Below, piece after piece: positions 16,552 to 25,370 of a stretch of 25,949 bases of DNA. The DNA comes from Mesostigma viride. Its lineage: Eukaryota > Streptophyta > Mesostigmatophyceae > Mesostigmatales > Mesostigmataceae. Numbering within the stretch: position 1 is the stretch's first letter; the number at the start of each line of letters is the position of its first letter. Below the pieces are notes generated by a model. The model had not been told where the DNA came from. It worked only from the letters and a program-made list of their open reading frames with translations, and did not search any database. The position numbers and the translations under genes are program-made. The stretch covers positions 1 to 25,949 of the forward strand of contig RPFO01000385.1 of assembly GCA_009746045.1 (NCBI GenBank). Direction: 5' to 3'.

Positions 16552-16576
16552 TTTTACCACCAACGAGTTCCTAGTG
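16552..16576 (-). repeat. CACTA right terminal inverted repeat
   Basis: Exact reverse complement of 464-488, ending GAACTC-type sequence and TAGTG at the element boundary. Confidence 0.95.
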
Positions 16577-17215
16577 TGGGGGAGGCACATGCGGGGCAAG
16601 CATGTGTAGGCCTGCAAATCGTGCCAGGGCCCACCGTGATTGCAATTGCCGAGTTCCTGCTGAAGCGAGCACAGGCCTCCTTTCCGCAGTTGGCAGCCAA
16701 GGACGCGACAATCACGCTTGTGGAGAGTTTGTGTAAGGAAGAACCTGGACTCGGCATCGGGCAGTCCAGCGGTGGACCTGCTGAACAACACAGCCTGTGC
16801 CCTTGCGAATGCCGCGCTGCAGTTGGTCTCCAACTCCGTCCATCCATGTTGATGGCAAGGTTAGTTGTGCCACATTTTCTTCCTGTTTTGGGTATGACGC
16901 ATCAATAATTGCCCCTTGTATGTACGGGTGCGGTCGATTGACCTCCCTCCAGCAACATTGCAACATCCGTTACTGACGTCCACTGCGGCGGATGCGTTCC
17001 TCCAGCATGTTAGTTGCCTTGTGAGCTGTAATTGTGCAGGGTGTCGTCAGTATATCCAATGAGAAGGATAACAAGGAGCTCAAGTGTCACTGGTGTTGCC
17101 TGGTTGATGGCGCGCGTAATATCCATGGGCATCAGCATATGGTCCCAAACACACTCAAACGGCTGGCCGAGTCGCTGGGAGAGGCAGTCCACATGCAGTT
17201 GGAGAGGGTGGGTGG
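16577..17215 (+). other. Right host flank, possible unassigned coding remnants
   Basis: One plus-strand frame from 16576 to 16750 is protein-like (PGPTVIAIAEFLLKRAQASF, then AAKDATITLVESL). Later short stretches in other frames, such as LLNNTACALANAALQLVSNS (about 16778-16840) and ISNEKDNKELKCHWC (about 17050-17095), also look coding. I could not join them with convincing splice sites, and I recognise no family. They may be exons of the gene split by the CACTA element. Confidence 0.2.
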
Positions 17216-17225
17216 GTGGGGTGGC

Positions 17226-17458
17226 GGGAGGGAGGGAGGGAGGGAGGGAGGGAGGGAGGGAGGGAGGGAGGGAGGGAGGGAGGGAGGGAGGGAGGGAGGG
17301 AGGGAGGGAGGGAGGGAGGGAGGGAGGGAGGGAGGGAGGGAGGAGGGAGGGAGGGAGGGAGGGAGGGAGGGAGGGAGGGAGGGAGGGAGGGAGGGAGGGA
17401 GGGAGGGAGGGAGGGAGGGAGGGAGGGAGGAGGGAGGGAGGGAGGGAGGGAGGGAGGG
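17226..17458 (+). repeat. (GGGA)n microsatellite
   Basis: Nearly pure GGGA repeats, about 58 units, are interrupted by two GGA units (near 17341 and 17429). Runs of three G every four bases can form G-quadruplexes on the plus strand. Long frames across it are artefacts of the repeat. Confidence 0.97.
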
Positions 17459-17639
17459 CGGGTGAGTGGGTGATTATGGTGGGTGGATGGGTGCAAGGGT
17501 GGTTGCTTATAAGTGAATCGCCAGGTGGCTGGGGGATCGACGGGGTTTGGGAACTCCTAGGTGGGTGCATTGTTGGATGCCTGAGTGAAACTGTTGCATG
17601 GGCTGGAGGATTTGCACCGTTGGTTTGGGGCGGGTGGAT

Positions 17640-18260
17640 GTGTAGCTGTGATTAGAAGTGGGTGGGGTGAGCGATGGGGAAGGTAGATGGGTGGGTGGGT
17701 GCACGGATATGGGTGGGTGGGTGGTTTTGTAGTTGGGATCGACTCACCTATCGCGGGTGGAGGGCTGTGCATGTTAGGGGTGAGATGGGTGGGTGACTGG
17801 CTGAGAGGATGTGGATGTGTGAGGGTGAGTGGGTGCAGGTCGGTGGGTATAAGGGTATGGGGGGAAAGAGTGGTCGAGTGGGAAGGGGCGTGGGTGGGTC
17901 AGGGGTGGGCGGCCTGGTGGGCACACATGGGGCCAGCTGGCTGGGTGGTTAGGTGGCTGCGTGGTTTTAGTAATGGGTGCCTGGATAAAAGGATGGGTGA
18001 ATGCCTCCTTATTGCCTAGGTGGGTAGATTGCATATGTGGCTAGCTGGGTGGGTGGATGTCCCAGTGGGTGGGTATGTGGCTGGGTGCCTGGGTGCACGA
18101 GTGGTTAGATAGGTTGGTTTAGTAGGTGCGTGGCTGGCTGGCTGGGTCACCCGGTGGGTGGACCAGTGGGTGGCTGGGTACTCAGGTGCGCAAGTGTATG
18201 AGTACTTGTGTGGGTGGGCCAGGTGGATGCATGGGTGGGTGACTGCATGGGTGACTCGGT
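17640..18260 (+). repeat. Degenerate G-rich GGGTG/GGTGGGTG tract
   Basis: An irregular array is dominated by GGGTGGGTGG, GGGTGACTGG and related words, strongly G-rich on the plus strand. No gene is supported, since frames in both directions are low-complexity. Confidence 0.75.
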
Positions 18261-19395
18261 ACGCACAAAGGGCAACGGATATAGACATGGGGATATGCCA
18301 ATGCCTTGGGGTGAGCGTACGTGGATGCCAGGTGACATGTGCCAGCCTGTCGCAGTTATACTATACCTTGGCGTTTGCTTGGCGTGTCGTTGCCAATAAT
18401 TTCACACAGGATGTACATGGTACGTGTTGGTAGCAATCACATGGCTGTGTCAGTGAGTGATGTTGCATGTATTGTTCAGCTTTCTTTCCCATTTTGCAAT
18501 GTGCCAAGGTTCTTAAGTAGTTTAGAAGTATGGTGTCATGGGGTATACATCAAGGAGACAACCAGCGCAGGCCAGAAATCGGGAGAATCCGGACCATGGT
18601 AGCTCTGACATGCATGTGCACTGCACATCACACATTTGTGGCATACTCGCAATGTCTACCTTACATCTTGCATTCTGTTAGGAACAGTCGCCACTCAGGC
18701 ATTCACATGCACCAGGGTTTCGCTCACTGTTTGTGCTGTAGTCATCGTTAAATCAAAAATCTTTACAAAGCCTGGCAATTGTCATAATGTTGGGCTCCTT
18801 ATGCATGAGATTTTGCACACGAAGTTTTGCGACCATGCTTCAGATGCTTGCATGATGACGACCAGTTTTGGTTGTAATATGACATGGTGGTGCAGGTGCC
18901 CTGGTGCACCTAGAGCAGGGGTAGCTTACATTCCCACCCTTGCATGAAGTAGCCTAGAATGTATTAAAAGCCATATGCCCCTTCTCAGGGATATGTGCTA
19001 CATTTACTCCCAACGGAGTGATGTTGATAACTAATTAATTAATTAATGACATCATATTAATTTTTAAAATCATTATTGATAGCAACACTACCTTGTTAGC
19101 TTTTGTTACCATTCAGGGCTCCAAATGCCCTGAGGCGTTGTATGTACAAGGTCTGAACAACCGTGATTCATTGTGGCTGTTAAGTTCCAGCTTCGTCGGG
19201 CATAATTCGTCTAACTATCTCAGTGCAAACGTTGTTTGGAAGGGACTCATTTTGGCCTTAATTAAGGATCTGGAGCAGGAGCACGTATTCCATGGACTGA
19301 TGGGGGTGGGTGCATTAGAACTGAGCCGCGAAGACTAGCTGATCTCACTCTAATCTTATATACAAAGTTGTCTCCTTGATAATATACAAAGTTGT
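18261..19395. other. No gene recognised; AT-rich patch and a short direct repeat
   Basis: I see no convincing coding sequence. An AT-rich patch with AATTAATTAATTAAT occurs at about 19033-19048. ATATACAAAGTTGTCTC is repeated at about 19360-19376 and 19382-19398, directly next to the following TCCC array. Confidence 0.4.
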
Positions 19396-20422
19396 CTCTC
19401 CCTCCCTCCCTCCCTCCTCCTCCCTCCCTCCCTCCCTCCCTCCTCCCTCCCTCCCTCCCTCCCTCCTCCCTCCCTCCCTCCTCCCTCCCTCCCTCCTCCC
19501 TCCTCCTCCCTCCTCTCCTCCCTCCCTCCCTCCCTCCCTCCCTCCCTCCCTCCCTCCCTCCCTCCCTCCTCCCTCCCTCCCTCCCTCCTCCCTCCCTCTC
19601 CCTCCTCCCTCCCTCCCTCCCTCCCTCCCTCCCTCCCTCCCTCCCTCCCTCCCTCCCTCCCTCCCTCCCTCCCTCCCTCCCTCCCTCCCTCCCTCCCTCC
19701 CTCCCTCCCTCCCTCCCTCCTCCCCCTCCTCCCTCCCTCCCTCCCCCTCCCTCCCTCCCTCCCTCCCTCCTCCCTCCCTCCCTCCCTCCCTCCTCCCTCC
19801 CTCCCTCCCTCCCTCCTCCCTCCCTCCCTCCCTCCCTCCCTCCTCCCTCCCTCCCTCCTCCCTCCTCCTCCCTCCCTCCCTCCCTCCTCCCTCCCTCCCT
19901 CCCTCCCTCCCTCCCTCCCTCCCTCCCTCCCTCCTCCCTCCCTCCCTCCCTCCCTCCCTCCCTCCCTCCCTCCTCCCTCCCTCCCTCCCTCCCTCCTCCC
20001 TCCCTCCCTCCCTCCCTCCCTCCCTCCCTCCTCCCTCCCTCCCTCCCTCCCTCCCTCCTCCCTCCCTCCCTCCCTCCCTCCCTCCCTCCCTCCCTCCCTC
20101 CCTCCTCCCTCCCTCCCTCCCTCCCTCCCTCCCTCCTCTCCCTCCCTCCCTCCCTCCTCCCTCCCTCCCTCCCTCCCTCCCCCTCCCTCCCTCCCTCCTC
20201 CCTCCCTCCCTCTCCTCCCTCCTCCCTCCCTCCCTCCCTCCCTCCCTCCCTCCCTCCCTCCCTCCCTCCCTCCCTCCCCCCCCTCCCTCCCTCCCTCCCT
20301 CCCTCCCTCCCTCCCCCTCCCTCCCTCCCTCCTCCCTCCTCCCTCCCTCCCTCCCTCCCTCCCTCCCTCCCTCCCTCCCTCCCTCCCTCCCTCCCTCCCT
20401 CCCTCCCTCCCTCCCTCCCTCC
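19396..20422 (-). repeat. Long (TCCC)n array, (GGGA)n on the minus strand
   Basis: About 1,027 bp of TCCC units are interspersed with CCT units and a few longer C runs (for example near 20276). On the minus strand it is the same motif as the 17226-17458 array. The long open frames in all directions are by-products of the repeat. Confidence 0.97.
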
Positions 20423-20638
20423 ATGATGAAATTTGGTCGGGTAAATTGCAATAGAGTCGCCTTTTGATGACGAACACGCCGATCTAATTTTTGGCAGCCA
20501 TCGCCCAGGATTTTGCAAGTTATTGCCAGCGGCCTGCCCAGCAGATCTCGCTATTTTTCTGCACATTATGGCGGCACCACGCACGTGATCAGTGTGCCTG
20601 CGCCCCCTGCCCTCGTCTAGGTGCTATTAAACGTAGCT

Positions 20639-21086
20639 ATGGAGGTCCCCGCATCGTCTTCAGCTCTTGCCGCCGATTCTATTGATGCCCAGATTGCTGC
20701 AAACAAAATCGCCCACGACATTGTCGTCGCCAAGAACGCCGCTAACAAGCGATCCAAGACTTCGGAAGCAACTTCGGAAGCAACTCCGATAGCTGCTGAA
20801 ACCTCCTTGCCGGACGCCATTTCTTCCTCATTCTACATGCCAGGCCAGCGTTTGAGCCTGGCAGACATCGATACCTTACTCGCGTACAATGACGCCGCTG
20901 TGACAAGCGTGCTGAAGCTCCGCAACGACAACGACGCCCCGATTCGCCACCCTAAGAGCGGCCAGGTTATGGAGGCTGCTTCGGATGAATGGCCTCATTG
21001 GGATGAGCGCCAGCGTCGGCTTGCCTGTCTTATTTCGTGCTGCCCTGAACTTGTCGAGCTGCCGGCGACGACCATCGCCATCTTGT
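20639..21086 (+). CDS. Probable first exon of an unidentified host gene
   Basis: ATG at 20639 (AGCTATGGAGG) opens a frame of 149 codons ending at the strong donor TTGT/GTAAGTT. The product begins MEVPASSSALAADSIDAQIAA, then has a K/S/T/A-rich linker, then a globular-looking part (MPGQRLSLADIDTLLAYNDAAVTSVL...WPHWDERQRRLACLISCCPELVELP). Composition and codon use look like a true gene. I recognise no family. The next exon was not found: the intron would begin with a 66-bp palindrome and a repeat array. A short open frame from ATG about 22001 (MFEFHQRALNELVKFACPC) could be a later exon, which is speculative. Confidence 0.5.
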
Positions 21087-21101
21087 GTAAGTTAGGGTCG
21101 A

Positions 21102-21167
21102 CATCGTCCAGACAAGCTGCACTGCCCCTAAGACGTCTTAGGGGCAGTGCAGCTTGTCTGGACGATG
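21102..21167. repeat. Perfect 66-bp palindrome without spacer
   Basis: Arms of 33 bp, 21102-21134 and 21135-21167, are exact reverse complements and meet at GACGTC. It starts 15 bp after the predicted splice donor at 21087. Confidence 0.95.
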
Positions 21168-21272
21168 ATTACTCTGATGATTACTCTGATGCAATTACTC
21201 TGATGATTACTCTGATGATAACGCATGATTACGCATGATTACGCATGATTACGCATGATTACGCATGATTAC
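21168..21272 (+). repeat. Two adjoining microsatellites
   Basis: ATTACTCTGATG units (12 bp, about four, with small variants) are followed by five copies of the 10-bp unit ACGCATGATT. They directly follow the palindrome. Confidence 0.85.
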
Positions 21273-21276
21273 ACCG

Positions 21277-21838
21277 GTATTACATAGGAAGGAGTGACTA
21301 TGTACTCCACCCTATGTACTCCAAGAGTACATAGTGTGGAGTACATATGATCCGGGATTTCCGAATAGGGGACTGCCGACGCGGTGAGACACGCCCGTAT
21401 TACATAGGAAGGAGTGACTATGTACTCCACACTATGTACTCCAAGAGTACATAGGGTGGCACACTATGTACTCCAAGAGTACATAGTGTGGAGTACATAT
21501 GATCCGGGATTTCCGAATAGGGGACTGCCGACGCGGTGAGACACGCCCGTATTACATAGGAAGGAGTGACTATGTACTCCACACTATGTACTCCAAGAGT
21601 ACATAGGGTGGCACACTATGTACTCCAAGAGTACATAGTGTGGAGTACATATGATCCGGGATTTCCGAATAGGGGACTGCCGACGCGGTGAGACACGCCC
21701 GTATTACATAGGAAGGAGTGACTACCTATGTAATCCACACTATGTACTCCAAGAGTACATAGGGTGGCACACTATGTACTCCAAGAGTACATAGTGTGGA
21801 GTACATATGATCCGGGATTTCCGAATAGGGGACTGCCG
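21277..21838. repeat. 152-bp tandem repeat made of nested hairpins
   Basis: Unit starts are 21277 (120 bp, lacking one internal 32-bp segment), 21397 and 21549 (152 bp each, identical) and 21701 (partial, with a local change at the start). Each unit begins GTATTACATAGGAAGGAGTG and contains CTATGTACTC-CAA-GAGTACATAG hairpins, two per full unit. An outer pair of TATGTACTCC/GGAGTACATA encloses both. The array decays after 21838. Confidence 0.93.
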
Positions 21839-22861
21839 AACTCGAGGCCCCCAGAGTACTAACTAGGCTGACTATGTACTCGAGTCACGACGCAGTGAGA
21901 TACGCCAAGCCGCCCGAAGCAGATCTCTGCATGCGCCACGTGTAACGAGGGTTCTGCTTGCGAATTCGAATTGCGATGAGCCGTTGCAGACGCGCCGCCT
22001 AGATGTTTGAATTTCATCAACGAGCCTTGAACGAGCTGGTAAAGTTTGCCTGCCCTTGCATCACCTTGCGCTGGCTATGCCGATTGCAGTCCAGCCGACT
22101 GATAGTGGTGCAAGAATAAGCGCCCCCCTAAACCCGCATGCTCACGATGCTTGAAGAAAAAAAAGCAAAAGGCGCACTAGGATGCATGACAAGCCCTTTT
22201 GGAGCCCCAGTTTAGCATGATTCGGTCATCCGTTTCCAGCCATCGGCAGCGCCAACTCCGATACAGCTTACTATGGCGTAGTCGGTAGCCAGCTACACCG
22301 CTTTTCTTGCCTTTGTTACTACATGCAAACTTCAATTCGTTACATCGTGCGCCTGCGGCATATTTAAGAAAGCGGCTGCAAGCGCACCTTGCTGAGCCAG
22401 GTACACAATGTCTTCAGTCAGCGACCGCGTATGCATGCCACGTTTAGTCGCATCGAGTCGCGTAGACAATGCGTTCCGGATTAAATTGTTCACCGTTCAA
22501 TTGCTCAGCGCTGCCTGAATGCAGCGCGCTTTATTACTGATTCTGTCCTCTTTGCATGCATTGCAGTGGATTGTATGTTATTTTCACGTTGTCCATCTTT
22601 CCACTCGCTTTCATTGTTTACCAGATACCAAAAGTCTCCCACGAGGTAGGCGACACTTCAATCTCGCTTATTTTACACCTGGCACACCTGGGCTTCTCTG
22701 TATGTGCCGATGCCCATCGTAAGTTGTTGAACGTTTTTTGCCCTCCATGGTTTCCAATTTTACTAGGAGTTCTTAGGAGCTCTCTCTCCATTGACTTCTC
22801 TGTCTCTTTTGCTTTGGCCATGCCATGTTAGGGTAATGTCTTCCTTGCTGCCATGCTAGCG
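21839..22861. other. No gene recognised
   Basis: This is unique-looking sequence with no supported coding frame, RNA gene or mobile element. It includes one more GACTATGTACTC near 21871, a remnant of the preceding repeat. Confidence 0.4.
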
Positions 22862-24120
22862 GGCCCACGTGCTTGTTCCTTGTCAAAGTAGGGAGGCTCG
22901 CGGGGTAGGTGGCTGGTCATGCTTGTACCTTATCAAGGGAGGGGCCCACGTAGGGTAGGTGGGTGGGCATGCGTGTACCTTGTCAAGGGAGGGATTCACG
23001 TATGGTAGGTGGGTGCACGAGCTTGGTCCTTGTCAAGAGGCACATACGTAGGGTAGGTGAGTGCACGTGCTTGTTACTGGTCAGGGGAGGCATGGATGTG
23101 GGGTAGGCATGTGCACGTGCTTATTCCTTGTCAAGGGAGGGACGCACGTAGTGTAGGTGAGTTCATGTGCTTGTTCCTTGTCAAAGGAGGGGTGCACACA
23201 GGGTGGGTGGGTGCACGTGCTCGTTCCTTGTCAAGGGAGGCATGCATGTGGGGTAGGCATGTGCACGTGCTTGTTTCATGTCAAGGGAGGGATGCAGGTA
23301 GGGTAGGTGGGTGGGCTTGCTTGTTCCTTGTCAAGGGAGGGATGCACGTGCGGTAGATGAGTGCACATGCTTGTTCCTTGTCAAAGGAGGGGGGCATGTG
23401 GAGTAGGAATGTGCACATGGTTGTTCCATGTCAAGGGAGGGATGCAGGTAGGGTAGGTGGGTGGGCATGCTTGTACCTTATCAAGGGAGGGGCGGACATC
23501 GGGTAGGTGGGTGCACGTGCTTGGTCCTTGCCAAGGGAGGGATTCACGTACGGTAGGTGAGTGCACATGCTTGTTCCTTGTCGAAGGAGGGGGGCACTTA
23601 GGGTAGGTGGGTGCACGTGCTTGTTGCTTGTCAAGAGGCACGTACATAGGGTTGGTGGGTGCACGTGCTTGTTCCATGTCACAGGAGGGATGCACGTAGG
23701 GTAGGTGGGTGCACGTGCTTGTTACTGGTCAGGGGAGGCATGGATGTGGGGTAGGCATGTGCACGTGCCTATTCCTTGTCAAGGGAGGGACGCGCGTAGT
23801 GTAGGTGAGTTCACGTGCTTGTTCCTTGTCAAAGGAGGGGTGCACACAGGGTGGGTGGGTGCACGTGCTCGTTCGATTCTTGTCAAGGGAGGCATGCATG
23901 TGGGGTAGGCACGTGCACGTGCTTGTTCCTTGTCAAAGGAGGGGTGCACATAGGGTAGGTGGGTGCACGTGCCCGTTCGATTCTTGTCAAGGGAGGCATG
24001 CATGTGGGGTGGGGCATGTGCACGTGCTTGTTCCTTGTCAAGGGAGGGACACAACAGGGTATGTGGGTGGTTTTGCTGGTTCCTCGCCATGGGAGGGACG
24101 TAATAGGGTAGGTGAGTGCA
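22862..24120 (+). repeat. Minisatellite of about 50 bp with recurrent CACGTG
   Basis: Roughly two dozen units follow the pattern GTGCACGTGCTTGTTCCTTG, then TCAAGGGAGGGATGCACG, then TAGGGTAGGTGG. Units vary by substitutions and small length changes. A block of about 150 bp (23073-23225, starting GTTACTGGTCAGGGGAGGC) recurs at 23721-23872, a higher-order duplication with a 648-bp offset. The frames in it are not genes. Confidence 0.9.
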
Positions 24121-24440
24121 CGCATCATTTTTTTCCTTATTCTCAGCCCATCAACTAGAACTTTCAGCTGCCAGTCCTCACTACTCTACGACCGTAACTG
24201 CATTCGGGTTCATGTTAAATACGTTGCGTTTTTCTTGGACGGCATGGAAGATGCTGTCATTTTCAAGAGAGGGATGCACGTACGTATTGGTGGTGGTGCA
24301 CGCATCGTCCCTTTTCTTACTAGTTGCCTGTGTACTAGAAATTTCAACTGCTATTCCTCGCTACCGTATGGCCGTAACTGCATTCGGGGCATTTTGCGTT
24401 TTCTATGAGTGCGTGACAGTTGCTGTCTTACTTGGACAAA
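24115..24440 (+). repeat. Diverged tandem duplication of about 170 bp
   Basis: Two segments share the order GTGCACGCATC, TTTTCTTA, ACTAGAA, TTTCA, CTG, then CGTAACTGCATTCGGG, then TTGCGTTTT, then GCTGTC. The copies start at about 24115 and 24295, with many differences. The joining sequence (AAGAGAGGGATGCACGTACG) resembles the preceding minisatellite. Confidence 0.7.
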
Positions 24441-24475
24441 GGCGGAATGAACTGCAGGCAATCCGGAATGATTAA

Positions 24476-24742
24476 GACGGGAAGTTGGTCAACTCGCACC
24501 AAAAGCGGAGCCGCCATATGGACGGCGGTACCTTTCAAATCAACATGGGCGATTACCCCTGGCCGAGCGGACTTGAGGGTGACAACAGCTTCAAGACGCC
24601 ACCCTCATCGGCCAAGGTTCTACTGCCGTAACGGCTTGATTTATTACCTAAGATGTTCCGTGAACTTCATGTGCGTCATCTCCACGATTTCATCATGAAG
24701 CCCACGTTGACAACATCGGATGGAAGTGATTCGTGCAATTGA
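24476..24742 (+). pseudogene. Possible short coding remnant with one internal stop
   Basis: In one plus frame, 24476-24631 reads DGKLVNSHQKRSRHMDGGTF..., ending SSAKVLLP and a stop. The same frame resumes at 632 of that kilobase as RLDLLPKMFRELHVRHLHDF and ends at 24742. The composition is protein-like on both sides of the stop. I do not recognise the family; it may be a fragment of a mobile element. Confidence 0.25.
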
Positions 24743-24849
24743 TTATTAATGACTTCTTAAACATTTTAATGAAATGCCTAATTCAAAAATGCATCTTGAA
24801 AAGCACCATATCATGCAAGCCACTCACCATAGCCGGGGTCAATGCATTT

Positions 24850-25350
24850 TAGAATTCGGGGCCATAACCCGGACAGGCTGCGTTGTAGGCATGGGTTACT
24901 ATTATTACTGGGGCATAACCGGCCCCGTAACCACCGCAGTAGCCAGGGTCAACTACTGGGCCGTAACTACTGCAGGTTACGGGACGGTTGACGGACCCGT
25001 AACCAGGCCAGTAGCCAGGCCCGGTTATCAGAACTGGTCCCGTAACCATGCCGGTAACCCATCCCGGTTCTCAGAACTGGTCCCGTAACCATGCCAGTTT
25101 ACCGCCCGGTAACTTCTACTTGGGCCGTAACCATGACCGTAACCCAGATAGGTTACGGGCATGGTTACGGCTCCGGTAAAAGTTACCGCCCAGTAAACGT
25201 TCCGGTAACTATTACCGCCCGGTAACCATTACCGGCCGGTATTTAGTCTGTTGCATTCCGGGTTACCGGCCGGTAACCTGGCCGGTAACCTTAAACGTAC
25301 ATGGTTACTGGCCAGTAACCGCCCCGGTAACCTCAACCGGGGCGTTTACG
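24850..25350. repeat. Cluster of GTAAC/GTTAC motifs in CCGGTAAC context
   Basis: Dozens of GTAAC and GTTAC words, mostly within CCGGTAAC, CCCGTAAC or their complements, occur in both orientations at irregular spacing. GGTTACCGGCCGGTAACC at 25261-25278 is a perfect 18-bp palindrome. A phrase containing AGAACTGGTCCCGTAACCATGCC is repeated at about 25029 and 25073. Confidence 0.8.
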
Positions 25351-25370
25351 CCCCGTAAAATTAACTCCTA

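Larger units (their letters stand above)
464..16576. mobile_element. CACTA (En/Spm) DNA transposon with a nested copia element
   Basis: The left end begins CACTAGGAACTCGTTGGTGG and the right end is its exact reverse complement ending in TAGTG, giving 25-bp perfect terminal inverted repeats. Inside both ends are arrays of the same short motif (TTTTTACCAC or its complement), as expected for subterminal transposase-binding regions of this superfamily. The interior encodes a tnp2-type transposase on the minus strand and a second protein on the plus strand. The flanks are ...GCGTG on the left and TGGGG... on the right. A TG 2-bp duplication fits, while a 3-bp one would be imperfect (GTG/TGG). Total length is 16,113 bp, or about 8.6 kb without the copia insertion. 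Intact TIRs and an uninterrupted spliced transposase frame suggest a young, possibly autonomous copy, although its second gene is now disrupted. Confidence 0.93.

Noticed and set aside
17010-17655. Long frames encoding GGRE- or PPSL-type proteins
   Set aside because: They are translations of the GGGA microsatellite in all frames and do not indicate a gene.
19262-20584. Frames of 340-440 codons in the TCCC array on both strands
   Set aside because: Pure repeat translation: every frame is open because the repeat lacks stop codons.
21121-21145. Telomere-like CCCTAA/TTAGGG
   Set aside because: It occurs once, at the centre of the palindrome, and is not a tandem array.
21277-21838. CRISPR array
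   Set aside because: The repeats are contiguous with no variable spacers, the unit is 152 bp, and the context is eukaryotic.
23381-24128. ORFs with HVHPPT or ARACSLS repeats
   Set aside because: They are translations of the 50-bp minisatellite with no non-repeat extension.
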